A stretch of 62,293 nucleotides of DNA, taken from CAZYBU01 sp964645775 (GTDB lineage Bacteria; Spirochaetota; UBA4802; UBA5550). Below are positions 25,097-34,713 of the stretch, piece after piece. The DNA lies in contig CAZYBU010000018.1 of NCBI GenBank assembly GCA_964645775.1, forward strand, positions 1 through 62,293, given 5' to 3'. The translations under genes were made by a program, and so were the position numbers. Below the pieces are notes generated by a model. It had not been told where the DNA came from. It was given only the letters and a program-made list of their open reading frames with translations, and made no database searches. Numbering within the stretch: position 1 is the first letter of the stretch; each line of letters starts with the position of its first letter.

Positions 25097-25891
25097 ATGA
25101 GCAAGGTTATCACAGGTATCATAGGAACGGGCAACATGGGTTCAGCCATAGCCCGGGGTATCGCGCTGAGCGGCAACCCGGTCCGGGTTTATGATCTTGA
25201 CAGCCACAGGGCATCATCCCTGGAAGGTGACAGCATCCAGGCCCTCCAGAGTGCGCTCGAGTGCGCGAGGCAATCATCCATTCTCATACTGGCCGTAAAA
25301 CCGGCAGGCATACCGGACCTTCTTGAAGAGATAAAAACCGGGGTTCGCGATACCGTGGTAGTCTCCGTGGCCGCCGGTGTACCGATATCTTCCCTGGAAG
25401 ATATTCTGGGAGAAGAGACGCCCGTTATCCGGGTCATGCCGAACACACCGGCCCTTATCGGTGCGGGGATGTCGGCCCTCTCAGGCAACAGGAACGTTTC
25501 CACGGCGACCATGGCCTCCGTGGAAAACCTTTTTGCCTGCATGGGAGAGACCGTCCAGGTGCCTGAAAATCTTATGGACGCCGTGACAGGAGTATCGGGA
25601 AGCGGGCCGGCTTACGCCTACACCTTCATCCAGGCCCTGGCAGACGGAGGTGTGCGCATGGGTCTTCCGAGAGAGACGGCCCGGAAGCTGGCGGCCCAGA
25701 CCCTTGCGGGAGCGGCCCGCATGGTCCTTGAGACCGGAAAGAACCCTATCGAACTCCGGGACCAGGTAACTTCGCCCGGAGGAACAACCATCGAGGGCGT
25801 CCAGGTCCTGGAGGATAACGGTTGGTCCGGTACCGTCATGGAGGCCGTTGAAGCCGCGACCCTGAAATCGAAGGAGCTGGGCCGAAAATGA
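25097..25891 (+). CDS. proC: Pyrroline-5-carboxylate reductase
   Basis: ProC makes the last step of proline synthesis, reducing pyrroline-5-carboxylate with NAD(P)H. The 264-residue protein starts with the dinucleotide motif ITGIIGTGNMGSAIARG and carries the substrate-site segment MDAVTGVSGSGPAYAY and the C-terminal signature QVTSPGGTTIEGVQVLE. The ATG at 25097 has AGGGGA upstream, inside the gap behind yggS. Its last four bases overlap the start of the M23 peptidase gene (ATGA). Confidence 0.95.
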   Translation: MSKVITGIIGTGNMGSAIARGIALSGNPVRVYDLDSHRASSLEGDSIQALQSALECARQSSILILAVKPAGIPDLLEEIKTGVRDTVVVSVAAGVPISSLEDILGEETPVIRVMPNTPALIGAGMSALSGNRNVSTATMASVENLFACMGETVQVPENLMDAVTGVSGSGPAYAYTFIQALADGGVRMGLPRETARKLAAQTLAGAARMVLETGKNPIELRDQVTSPGGTTIEGVQVLEDNGWSGTVMEAVEAATLKSKELGRK

Positions 25892-26853
25892 GAGACTATG
25901 GAATTCCCCTCACCCGATACCAGGTCCGCGTTTTGGGACGTTGGAGCCTGGTGGCCGGCATTCTTATCCTCGCTGTTATTGTCACCGGTAATATCATTAC
26001 CTTCCTCACTTCGAAGAGGGTTTCGGTTTCCGTGGAGAGTTACCGTGTTGTCCAGGGACTACCTCTCTTCACGGACCATGAAGCCTACGTGAAACTCGTT
26101 TCCAGCTATCCCCACGAACTGGACCCGGGGATCCGGATCTATACCACGCTCCGGGGGGACACCCCCTGGTCACTGTCTGAACAATTCGATCTGGACCTGG
26201 ACACCCTTGCCGGCTGCAACCCCGCTCTTGAAGACCTTTTTGTGCCCGCCGGCACCCGGATCATTATTCCCCCGGAAAAAGGATTCATCCTCGCCATGGA
26301 CAGCCCGGGTGACATTTCCAATTACAGTAAGAAGAGGGGATTGAATCCGCCATCCTTCCGGAGTATTCCCTTCAGTCTCATACGGAAAGACGATCTTCTC
26401 CTGCTCTTCATCCCCGGCGAAAAACCGGTACGGCTTAATCCTTCCACAAGGCGGCTCCTGGCCTTTCACAACCGCTTCCATGAACCTGTAAAAGGGTTTT
26501 TCACCTCCCAGTACGGTGACCGCGTGGAATCGACCCATCGCGCCATGAAATATCACAACGGCCTGGACATCTGCGCCCCCCTCGGTTCCTCCATCAAGGC
26601 CTCCGCATCAGGATATGTCATATTCGCGGGTTGGAGGTCAGGATACGGGCATACCATCACCCTCCTTCACGGCAATGGCTACACCTCGATGTACGGCCAC
26701 TGTCACAGGATCCTCGTGAATAAGGGAGATTTTGTCGAACAGGGAGAGACCATCGGTCTGGTCGGTTCCACCGGCTGGTCAACCGGCCCTCATCTCCATT
26801 TTGTCATTACACGTCAGAACCGGGACCTCAATCCCCTTCTCTTTATCTGGTAG
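25888..26853 (+). CDS. Membrane-anchored LysM / M23 metallopeptidase
   Basis: A 321-residue envelope protein. A single membrane segment (about residues 19-40) anchors it. A LysM-like domain (about 78-125, DTPWSLSEQFDLDLDTLAGCNP and VPAGTRIIIPP) should bind peptidoglycan. The C-terminal M23 domain has the zinc-site motifs YHNGLDICAP and TGPHLHFV plus YGHTITLLHGNGYTSMYGHC, so it looks active as a glycyl-glycine-type or DD-endopeptidase, though a role as a hydrolase activator is possible. It overlaps proC by four bases, and its stop codon is two bases from the end of the opposite gene. Confidence 0.9.
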   Translation: MRDYGIPLTRYQVRVLGRWSLVAGILILAVIVTGNIITFLTSKRVSVSVESYRVVQGLPLFTDHEAYVKLVSSYPHELDPGIRIYTTLRGDTPWSLSEQFDLDLDTLAGCNPALEDLFVPAGTRIIIPPEKGFILAMDSPGDISNYSKKRGLNPPSFRSIPFSLIRKDDLLLLFIPGEKPVRLNPSTRRLLAFHNRFHEPVKGFFTSQYGDRVESTHRAMKYHNGLDICAPLGSSIKASASGYVIFAGWRSGYGHTITLLHGNGYTSMYGHCHRILVNKGDFVEQGETIGLVGSTGWSTGPHLHFVITRQNRDLNPLLFIW

Positions 26854-26855
26854 CT

Positions 26856-28805
26856 TTACTCCTCGAGGATAAGGAACTCGGTCCTCCGGTTTTTCTTTCT
26901 TCCTTCCGGAGTTTCGTTATCGGCCAGCGGTTTGTCAGGTCCGATTCCCTTCGAGGTAAGGCGGGTGGGACTTATACCCTGCTTGACCATGTACTCCACA
27001 ACGGCACGGGCCCGCTGGCGGGAAAGTTTCATGTTGACATCCCTGGGGCCCACGGAATCGGTGTGGCCCTGGACTTCCAGCTTCAGGTCCTTGTTCCTTT
27101 CCATGAGTTTAACCAGCTTGTCCAGAATATTCAGGGACTCCTTCCGCAGATAGGCCCTGCCGAACTCGAAGTATATGTTGTCCACAGCCAGGGACCGGCC
27201 CTTCTTCAAGGGGTCCAGGTTGATCTCCCTTTTCTTTTCATCACCGTCGATGATGACCTTCTTCGGCATGTAATCGGGCACCGTGGCCGTAAGCTCTACG
27301 TCATCGCCGGATGGGATATCAATTACCTGGTCCGGTTCCGTGACACGGTAGGAGCGGGAATATTCAAGTTTTCCCTTATTCCATTTACGGACCTCCACTT
27401 CGCCGGTAAGGGGTTTACCCTCGTCCTCCAGGGTCACTCGAATGGGACGAGTCTCCCCCTGTTTCTCCGCAGGCTCATCCTGCTCCCGCTTCGGTTCCTC
27501 TCCGGAAAGTTCCCTGTTGTAGGGATTATAACGGGCGCTTCCGCCATCAATCACATCCGGGTAAAAATCCGTACCCACGGCATAGAGGTAGTTGCCGGCC
27601 GTCATGAACATAATTCCCCTGGAGGCCACCGGTTGACCGGGTGCTCCCGGAAAGGGGGCCTCAAACTGCCACTCCCTGATATCGGGACCGTCAAGGGGGC
27701 GGGCCGCAAGCCTCGCGAAGGGGAGCTCCTGTTTGCCCACCTGCCTCCGCTGGGCCGTGGCAGTATAGATCGTTTCACCGATGACCACATGGTTAGGGCT
27801 GATCTTCTCCCCGCTCTCCAGGGTCCTCTTCAACTCCCCGGAGGCCGGATCGACGGCCAGTATCGAACTGTTGTTCAGGGTCAGGATGATCTCTTCATCG
27901 GTAAAGGCCGGATTGGAGGTGATATACGCCCCGTAATCCCGGCGCCAGAGACCTTTACCGGATATGAGATCGAGCGCGTAGAGGGAGGTCCCATGGGGCA
28001 GATAAACCTTCCCGTCGTAGACCAGTGGAGAGAATATCTTAAATGGACGGTCAAAGGTCCTTGTCCACCGTTCTTTACCCGTGCGGGCGTCCAGGGCCAG
28101 GACCCGGTAGCTGTTCGTCGCGAAATCCATGGACTGGGTCAGTATCATGTCATCGGAAAAGAAGGGGAAACCGCTGTAGGTGCTGATGTCCCCGCGGGAC
28201 CAGAGCAGGTGACCGTTGGTAATATCCCTCGCGGCGAAAACCTTGCGGGTACCGTAGAAAATGATTCCATTGTGGATGACAGGATCGCCGTAGATCCCGT
28301 CCACGAGGGCCCGGGTGTGTCCTCCGGCCGGTTTCTCTTCGTGACGCATACCGGTCCGTGCCCAGATGACTTTTCCAGTCTTTTTATTAAAACAGTAGAC
28401 GGCCACGGGATCAGACAATATAAGCCAGGGACCGTAGACAAGGGGGTACTTTATCTTTCCCGGGGCGCGAATGTTCGCGTAGAACTGCCGGGCGATTTTG
28501 TTCATGTCCACCTTCCAGAGGAGCTTACCCCTATCCTCGTCGACGGCGTAGAGGGCGCGGCTTTTCCCGACCATGTAGACGATACCGTCATTTACCACCG
28601 GGTTGTAGACCTTCTCACCGGCCTGGTAAAGCCATTTCAGGTTTGAGTTCTTAACCGGGACATTGTCGTTGTTGCCGGTAAGGTAGATATTTCCCTTGTA
28701 TATGGGCCAGTTATCCGCGCTCAGGGGCAGGATGGGAATACTCAGCAGAATAAAGGTGAGTGCCAGAGTTCCCATGCCGGCAGTGAGAATTCTCTTTTCA
28801 TTCAT
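26856..28805 (-). CDS. PQQ-type beta-propeller fused to an OmpA peptidoglycan-binding domain
   Basis: A 649-residue exported protein. A signal peptide (about 1-30) is followed by an eight-bladed-type propeller of PQQ/BamB repeats (about 33-420; blades such as GIVYMVGKSRALYAVDEDRGKLLWKV and KVYLPHGTSLYALDLISGKGLWRRD). A charged, Glu/Lys-rich linker leads to a small beta domain (about 450-530) and a C-terminal OmpA domain with IYFEFGRAYLRKESL, LEVQGHTDSVG and SRQRARAVVEYM. The OmpA part should hold peptidoglycan; the propeller could bind outer-membrane proteins or sense ligands. PQQ-enzyme activity is unlikely because it resembles BamB-type propellers. It is convergent with the M23 peptidase gene, with a two-base gap. 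Confidence 0.85.
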   Translation of the reverse strand: MNEKRILTAGMGTLALTFILLSIPILPLSADNWPIYKGNIYLTGNNDNVPVKNSNLKWLYQAGEKVYNPVVNDGIVYMVGKSRALYAVDEDRGKLLWKVDMNKIARQFYANIRAPGKIKYPLVYGPWLILSDPVAVYCFNKKTGKVIWARTGMRHEEKPAGGHTRALVDGIYGDPVIHNGIIFYGTRKVFAARDITNGHLLWSRGDISTYSGFPFFSDDMILTQSMDFATNSYRVLALDARTGKERWTRTFDRPFKIFSPLVYDGKVYLPHGTSLYALDLISGKGLWRRDYGAYITSNPAFTDEEIILTLNNSSILAVDPASGELKRTLESGEKISPNHVVIGETIYTATAQRRQVGKQELPFARLAARPLDGPDIREWQFEAPFPGAPGQPVASRGIMFMTAGNYLYAVGTDFYPDVIDGGSARYNPYNRELSGEEPKREQDEPAEKQGETRPIRVTLEDEGKPLTGEVEVRKWNKGKLEYSRSYRVTEPDQVIDIPSGDDVELTATVPDYMPKKVIIDGDEKKREINLDPLKKGRSLAVDNIYFEFGRAYLRKESLNILDKLVKLMERNKDLKLEVQGHTDSVGPRDVNMKLSRQRARAVVEYMVKQGISPTRLTSKGIGPDKPLADNETPEGRKKNRRTEFLILEE

Positions 28806-28870
28806 AATATCATTGACTCCCTGCTTTTCAGGCGAAGAATGCGATCATATCACAGGTATATAAACCATCC

Positions 28871-29677
28871 ATGCCGAAGAAGCTACCCATACTTATTATC
28901 ATCCCCCATGGAGGATACGCGATCCCACAGGAACTTAAAGGTCTGGAGGCTGTTACCCTCTTTGATCTCTTCTTCAACGCAGACACCTGCGCTAACGAGA
29001 TCTTCGATTTTCGGGAAACAGCCGCGGCGGTCCTGGACAACTCCATATCCCGTCTTTTCATCGACTGTGACCGCAATTACCGCAGTCTTCCTCCTGAACA
29101 GGAGGACGGGGTTATACGAGATACGACCTTTTTCGGCAATCCTGTCTTCACAGAAGGTGTTTTCCCCGATGAGCTGGCCCTGTCCAATCTCATTGAACGG
29201 TATCACCTCCCCTTTCATGAGACAATACGCAGACTCCTATCCACAGGCTCCATAAAGATGATCGTGGAATGCCACACCATGATGAGCGCCGCCCCTCCCC
29301 TGGACAGGGAGCGCGGATCACCCCGCTCCCTTGTCTCAGTCCACGACCGGATACCGGGTGATTCGGAAATAGGGAACACCGCCTCCCGGCTCATGACCGA
29401 AACCTTTCTTCGTCAGCTCCAGAAACATTTCGGACGGGAAGAGGGAAGTATCTCTGCTCCCTTCACCCGAAACAATCCCCGGAGAAGGGGATACCTCATC
29501 CGGGAATTTGGGACAGGTGCCCTGCCTTACCTTCGCCTGGAACTCTCCAGGGCCCTCTTCCTCTCCGACAGATGGTTCAACCAGGAGACGCTGTCGGTGA
29601 AGTCGGAAAGGATACTTTCTCTCCGCGAGCGTACATGGAAGGCCATTGAGTTCACCTTTCACCGTTTCTTCGGCTGA
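28871..29677 (+). CDS. N-formylglutamate amidohydrolase family protein
   Basis: A 268-residue enzyme of the FGase (HutG-like) family, which hydrolyses N-formylglutamate or related N-acyl amino acids. The metal and active-site segments are IIIPHGGYAIP, LFIDCDRNYRSLP and MIVECHTMMS, and the protein has full family length. No histidine-degradation genes are near, so a role outside histidine use is possible. It is divergent from the propeller-OmpA gene across 65 bases, in which I see no clear promoter. Confidence 0.85.
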   Translation: MPKKLPILIIIPHGGYAIPQELKGLEAVTLFDLFFNADTCANEIFDFRETAAAVLDNSISRLFIDCDRNYRSLPPEQEDGVIRDTTFFGNPVFTEGVFPDELALSNLIERYHLPFHETIRRLLSTGSIKMIVECHTMMSAAPPLDRERGSPRSLVSVHDRIPGDSEIGNTASRLMTETFLRQLQKHFGREEGSISAPFTRNNPRRRGYLIREFGTGALPYLRLELSRALFLSDRWFNQETLSVKSERILSLRERTWKAIEFTFHRFFG

Positions 29678-29733
29678 CACCCTCTCCGGTCAGTCTGTAA
29701 TATACCGAAACGGCACAACCCGGGCAAGATAAT

Positions 29734-30651
29734 TTACAGGGCAGCGATATAGTCGTAGGCCTCCATGGCGGCCGTGGCCCCGTCGGAGCAGGCGGTGACA
29801 ATCTGCTTCCTGGTGTTGCTCCGCATGTCACCTGCAGCGAACAGGCCCGGCACGGATGTTTTCATGCGCTGGTCAACCACCACCTCCCCGTTCTCGTTCA
29901 GAAGACCCGGGTCCACACAGCTCGTGTTGGAATCATAACCTATAAAGATAAAGACACCGTCCACAGCAATTTCAGTCGGTTCGCATGAATTGACATGCTC
30001 TATGGTTATACTCTCCACCTTGTCCTGGCCGTTTATGGATTCAACGATACTGTTCAGAACAGGTTCGACCTTCTCCATTGCCAGGGTACGGTCCTGTACG
30101 ATTTTCGAGGCCCGAAACCCATCCCGCCTGTGAATGAGATAGACCTTGCTGGCAAAACGGGTTAGAAACGCAGCCTCTTCCAGGGCGGTATCTCCACCTC
30201 CCACAACAGCCGTTACCTTCTCCCTGAAGAAGGCGCCGTCACAGGTCGCGCAGTAGGATACTCCCCTGCCCATAAATTCCGCTTCACCAGGAACGTTCAG
30301 TTTCTTGTATGTGGAACCGGTCGCCATGATTACAGTACGGGCCTGAAGGGTATCCCCTCCAGCCAGGCCCACCTCCAGGGCGTTCTCTTCCTCGTTCCGG
30401 TCAATCCGCATGACCTGGCCGTTTTTTACCTCAACGCCAAGCCTCCTGGCCTGCTCCTCCATTCTCTGCATAAGTTCCCAGCCGGCAATGGGTTCTACAA
30501 AGCCGGGATAGTTCTCAACCTCATAGGTGTTGATGACCTGTCCACCGGGAGAGAATTTTTCCAGAATTACGAGATCGAGCCCGGCTCTCAGTCCATAGAT
30601 GGCGGCCGTAAGACCGGCCGGTCCACCACCAATAATGATAAGGTCTTTCAT
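29734..30651 (-). CDS. trxB: Thioredoxin reductase
   Basis: A 305-residue flavoprotein that passes electrons from NADPH to thioredoxin. It has the FAD motif IIGGGPAGLTAA at the N-terminus, the redox pair C134-A-T-C137 in SYCATCDGAFF, the NADPH motif VVGGGDTALEEA and the FAD C-terminal motif GLFAAGDM. No thioredoxin gene is next to it. It is 115 bases behind pyrR on the same strand; that gap shows no strong signal. Confidence 0.95.
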   Translation of the reverse strand: MKDLIIIGGGPAGLTAAIYGLRAGLDLVILEKFSPGGQVINTYEVENYPGFVEPIAGWELMQRMEEQARRLGVEVKNGQVMRIDRNEEENALEVGLAGGDTLQARTVIMATGSTYKKLNVPGEAEFMGRGVSYCATCDGAFFREKVTAVVGGGDTALEEAAFLTRFASKVYLIHRRDGFRASKIVQDRTLAMEKVEPVLNSIVESINGQDKVESITIEHVNSCEPTEIAVDGVFIFIGYDSNTSCVDPGLLNENGEVVVDQRMKTSVPGLFAAGDMRSNTRKQIVTACSDGATAAMEAYDYIAAL

Positions 30652-30766
30652 TTTAGATACTCCCTGTTTTTCGGAAATTGTTTTATTTGGCTAACAATGG
30701 CAATTTGAACGTAATACAAAACCCCGTTATCGTCAACAGGTGAAAGGTCTTATGTGCAAAATTTTT

Positions 30767-31303
30767 TTATTCTTTGGCCCGCGTAACGACAACCCGGTCT
30801 TCCGTTCCGTCAATCTCCCGGAGAAGCACATCCACCCGGTCCTCAAGGTCGGTCTCGATCCGCTGCCCGCAGAAATCGGGCTGGATGGGAAGGTCCCGGT
30901 GTCCCCGGTCGACCATAGTAAAAAGGCGTATCTTACCGGGCCGGCCGAAAGACATAAGGGTCTCCAGGGCCGCCTTTACGGATCTTCCTGAGTAGATTAC
31001 GTCATCCACCAGGAGGATCTCCCGGTCGGATATATCGAAAGCGATATGGGTCTCCTTCACCTCGGGGAGGGCGGCCCGGGTTCCGAGGTCGTCACGGTAA
31101 AAGGTTATATCAATAATCCCAAAAGGGATACTCTGGCCGAACCGTTCTTCCAGAGCTTCCTTTAGCCTTCTCCCAATCTCCACGCCACGGGTATGAATAC
31201 CGACGATAACAAAGTTATCCGGGTCAGCCACGCTCCTGTAGATAAGTTCACTCTGTTCCTCGATTATCTCTTCCATGCGGGCGGCGTTCAATATCTCTTC
31301 CAT
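30767..31303 (-). CDS. pyrR: PyrR, pyrimidine regulator / uracil phosphoribosyltransferase
   Basis: A 178-residue PRT-fold protein. The PRPP loop is ILLVDDVIYSGRSVKAAL; the N-terminal NFVIVGIHTRGVEIG and the C-terminal DLEDRVDVLL complete the family pattern. PyrR proteins bind leader RNA of pyrimidine genes and usually also make UMP from uracil. It follows carB with one base between stop and start. GGAGG stands about nine bases before its ATG, inside the end of carB. I find no PyrR-type attenuator in front of carB, so its RNA target, if any, lies elsewhere. Confidence 0.92.
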   Translation of the reverse strand: MEEILNAARMEEIIEEQSELIYRSVADPDNFVIVGIHTRGVEIGRRLKEALEERFGQSIPFGIIDITFYRDDLGTRAALPEVKETHIAFDISDREILLVDDVIYSGRSVKAALETLMSFGRPGKIRLFTMVDRGHRDLPIQPDFCGQRIETDLEDRVDVLLREIDGTEDRVVVTRAKE

Positions 31304-31304
31304 G

Positions 31305-34300
31305 TCAGGTTACCTCCCTGTGGTACTCCTGTATGGGACGTACGGAATATTTGTCCCTTTCCTTTAACTCAAGGATGCCAGAGATAGCGGCCCGGGCCGC
31401 CTGGATGGTTGTCACGATAGGTACGCGATATCGGACAGCGGCCTGCCGGATGGCAAAGGCGTCACCCTTGGACTCCTTTCCGGTGGGCGTGTTTATGATA
31501 AAATCGATCTCTTCATTCTTTATGAGGTCAACGATATTGGGACGTCCCTCGCTCACCTTGAAGACCCGTTCGCAGGGAATGCCCTTTTCGGAATAGAAGA
31601 GAGCCGTTCCTTCCGTGGCCACGAGCCGAAAACCCTTTTCATGGAGACTGCGGACATGCTCCACAAGCTCCTCCTTGGATCGTCGGTTAATACTTAAAAA
31701 GACGGTCCCTTCAAGGGGAAGTTTATCACCGGCTGCCAGGGAGGCCTTATAGAAAGACTCTCCGAAACTTTTGGATATACCCATGACTTCACCAGTGGAT
31801 TTCATCTCCGGTGTAAGCAGTGTGTCCACACCGGGAAACTTGTTAAAGGGGAGGACCGCCTCCTTGACGCTCACGTAGGGAAGGTGTGTATGGCCTTTCA
31901 GGCCGAACTCCTTAAGCTTGCGGCCCAGCATGAGGCGTACGGCAATCTTCGCCAGGGGGATACCGGTGGTCTTGGAAACGAATGGTACCGTCCGGGAGGC
32001 ACGGGGATTCACTTCGATTACATAGAGGCTGTTCTCCTTGATCGCGAACTGAATATTGATAAGGCCGATAACATTCAGCTCCAGGGCCAGGGCCCGGGTG
32101 GTGACCTCAATCTGTTCGATCATGCTTTCCCGGATGGAGACAGGGGGGATAATACAGGCCGAGTCTCCGGAGTGGACACCGGCTTCTTCCACGTGTTCCA
32201 TGATGGCACCCAGGTACACCTCCTCCCCGTCACAGAGGGCGTCCACATCGACCTCTACGGCGTCCTCGAGAAAATCGTCCACCAGGATAGGGTGCTCGGG
32301 TGAAAGCTCCACTGCGGTACGTATATAGTTCAGCAGGCTTTCCTCGTCATAGATGATAGACATGGCCCTTCCTCCCAGAACGTAAGAAGGCCGTACCAGG
32401 ATCGGGTATCCGATCCTGGTCGCTATACGGACCGCGTCCTCCTCTGTTGAGGCTATCCCGTTTTCCGGCTGGAGCAGGTTAAGCTTTCTCAGGACCTTGG
32501 CGAACCGTTCCCTGTCTTCGGCCCGGTCGATGGAATCGGGAGAGGTGCCGATGATCCTGACATTGTTCTCCTCCAGGCTCCAGGCCAGGCGGAGGGGCGT
32601 CTGCCCTCCGAACTGGACGATAACGCCGTCAGGTCGTTCCCGGTTATAGATATGGAGAATATCTTCCAGGGTCAGGGGCTCGAAATAGAGACGGTCAGAG
32701 GTATCATAGTCCGTGGAGACGGTCTCAGGGTTTGAGTTAACCATGATCGATTCGATTCCCTCTTCACGCAGGGCAAAGGAGGCGTGACAGCAGCAGTAAT
32801 CGAACTCGATTCCCTGGCCAATACGGTTCGGCCCACCGCCAAGGATCATAATCTTCTTTCTGTCGGAGTCCCGAACTTCGTCCTCCTCGTCAAAGGAGGA
32901 GTAATAATAGGGAGTATATGCTTCGAACTCACCTCCGCAGGTGTCAACCACCTTGAACCCGGGCAGGATATCATTATCGAAGCGGAAGGCTCTGACCTCC
33001 GTTTCAGCTTTTTTAAGAGCCAGGGAGTATTCTCTCTGGGAGGTCAGCCCCCGGGAGTAAAGAGCGTCCAGTTCTCCCCGTTTCATGCTATACCCCAGTT
33101 GCCGGTCTGAAAAACCGAAAGTCTTCATCCGTCTGACGTTTTCAACCTTCATGCCGTCAGCCCTGACCTCACGGGAGAAACGGGTTTCTTCCTCTACGAT
33201 CTCTTTAAGCTGGTTAAGGAACCAGGGATCGATATGCGTCAACGTATGGAGTCTCTCCACGTCCCATCCCTGCCTCAGGGCAGCCCCCACGTAGAAGATG
33301 CGGTCCTCTTTCGGGTTCATCAACTCCTTTTCCAGGAGATCCCTCTGCTGCCGTTCCGTCAACGTCCGCAGGCGGCTGTCGATCTTCTGATTGCCGTCAC
33401 ACCCGAAACCGAAGCGGTCGATTTCCAGGGAACGGAGGGCTTTCTGGAAAGACTCCTTGAAGGTACGGCCTATGGACATGGCCTCGCCCACAGATTTCAT
33501 CTGAGTCCCGAGGATGGGATCCGCCCCCTCAAATTTCTCGAAGGCCCACCTGGGGGACTTGACCACAACGTAATCGATAGTCGGCTCAAAAGAGGCGGGA
33601 GTCTCCCGGGTAATGTCGTTCGGTATCTCGTCCAGGGTAAGCCCCACAGCCAGCTTGGCCGCTATCTTGGCGATGGGGAATCCGGTCGCCTTGGAGGCCA
33701 GCGCTGAGCTCCGGCTTACCCTTGGATTCATCTCTATGACCATGATCCGGCCGTCATCAGGGTTCACTGCGAACTGGATGTTCGATCCGCCGGTATCGAC
33801 TCCTATCTCACGGATGATCTTAATGCCCAGGTTACGCATATCCTGATATTCCCTGTCCGTCAGGGTCTGCTGAGGGGCGATGGTAATGGAGTCACCGGTA
33901 TGGATACCCATCGGGTCCAGGTTCTCAATGGAGCATATTATGACAACATTATCAGCCATGTCCCGCATGACCTCGAGCTCAAACTCCTTCCATCCGATGA
34001 CCGATTCTTCCAAAAGGACCTGGTTGATGGGAGACTCATCGATTCCCCTTCTGGCCAGTTCCACGAAATCTTCTTTATTGTAGACAATGTTACCGCCGGT
34101 CCCTCCCAGGGTAAAGGCGGGACGGATAATAATGGGAAGCTTGATTCTCTCCAGAATCGCCAGGGCCTCCTCCACGGATGAGGCGAAACCGGACTCAGGC
34201 ACGTTACAACCTATGGCGATCATGGCCTCCTTGAAAAGCTCCCTGTCCTCGGCCTTTCGGATAGAGTCGATCTGGGCTCCGATAAGTTCCACGCCGCGCT

Positions 34301-34628
34301 TTTCAAATACCCCCCTTCGGTCCAACTCGAGGGCCACGTTCAGGGCGGTCTGTCCGCCCACAGTGGGAAGTACGGCGTCCGGTTTTTCCAGTTCAATAAT
34401 CCGCTCCACGATATCAGGCGATATCGGCTCGATATAGGTGCGGTTGGCGAGCTCGGGATCGGTCATGATGGTGGCCGGGTTCGAATTTATGAGAACAACG
34501 TCGTATCCCTCCTCCCGGAGGGCCTTACAGGCCTGGGAACCTGAATAGTCAAATTCACAGGCCTGTCCGATAACTATGGGGCCTGAACCGATGATTAGGA
34601 TTGTATGAATGTCCTTGCGTTTGGGCAT
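31305..34628 (-). CDS. carB: Carbamoyl-phosphate synthase, large subunit
   Basis: CarB makes carbamoyl phosphate from bicarbonate, ATP and ammonia delivered by CarA, feeding both pyrimidine and arginine synthesis. The 1107-residue protein contains the two ATP-grasp halves (first begins ILIIGSGPIVIGQACEFDYSG, second IMILGGGPNRIGQGIEFDY), each with its E-x-N-P-R-x-S-R metal-site segment, an oligomerisation domain between them, and the C-terminal MGS-like regulatory domain ending IQAARAAISGI. The ATG at 34628 is preferred over an upstream start that adds 19 unrelated residues. CarA is not in the window. Confidence 0.96.
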   Translation of the reverse strand: MPKRKDIHTILIIGSGPIVIGQACEFDYSGSQACKALREEGYDVVLINSNPATIMTDPELANRTYIEPISPDIVERIIELEKPDAVLPTVGGQTALNVALELDRRGVFEKRGVELIGAQIDSIRKAEDRELFKEAMIAIGCNVPESGFASSVEEALAILERIKLPIIIRPAFTLGGTGGNIVYNKEDFVELARRGIDESPINQVLLEESVIGWKEFELEVMRDMADNVVIICSIENLDPMGIHTGDSITIAPQQTLTDREYQDMRNLGIKIIREIGVDTGGSNIQFAVNPDDGRIMVIEMNPRVSRSSALASKATGFPIAKIAAKLAVGLTLDEIPNDITRETPASFEPTIDYVVVKSPRWAFEKFEGADPILGTQMKSVGEAMSIGRTFKESFQKALRSLEIDRFGFGCDGNQKIDSRLRTLTERQQRDLLEKELMNPKEDRIFYVGAALRQGWDVERLHTLTHIDPWFLNQLKEIVEEETRFSREVRADGMKVENVRRMKTFGFSDRQLGYSMKRGELDALYSRGLTSQREYSLALKKAETEVRAFRFDNDILPGFKVVDTCGGEFEAYTPYYYSSFDEEDEVRDSDRKKIMILGGGPNRIGQGIEFDYCCCHASFALREEGIESIMVNSNPETVSTDYDTSDRLYFEPLTLEDILHIYNRERPDGVIVQFGGQTPLRLAWSLEENNVRIIGTSPDSIDRAEDRERFAKVLRKLNLLQPENGIASTEEDAVRIATRIGYPILVRPSYVLGGRAMSIIYDEESLLNYIRTAVELSPEHPILVDDFLEDAVEVDVDALCDGEEVYLGAIMEHVEEAGVHSGDSACIIPPVSIRESMIEQIEVTTRALALELNVIGLINIQFAIKENSLYVIEVNPRASRTVPFVSKTTGIPLAKIAVRLMLGRKLKEFGLKGHTHLPYVSVKEAVLPFNKFPGVDTLLTPEMKSTGEVMGISKSFGESFYKASLAAGDKLPLEGTVFLSINRRSKEELVEHVRSLHEKGFRLVATEGTALFYSEKGIPCERVFKVSEGRPNIVDLIKNEEIDFIINTPTGKESKGDAFAIRQAAVRYRVPIVTTIQAARAAISGILELKERDKYSVRPIQEYHREVT

Positions 34629-34713
34629 ACCTACCTCAGGGGGATGTCGTTTCGATAAGGCTTGTTTTCCCGGTCCATTTGTCAATGAAAAATAGAGAAC
34701 CGGGACCCGCAGG

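Noticed and set aside
27063..28646. Long plus-strand open frame opposite the propeller-OmpA gene
   Set aside because: The minus strand has clear domains and a signal peptide; the opposite frame is low-complexity and without family features.
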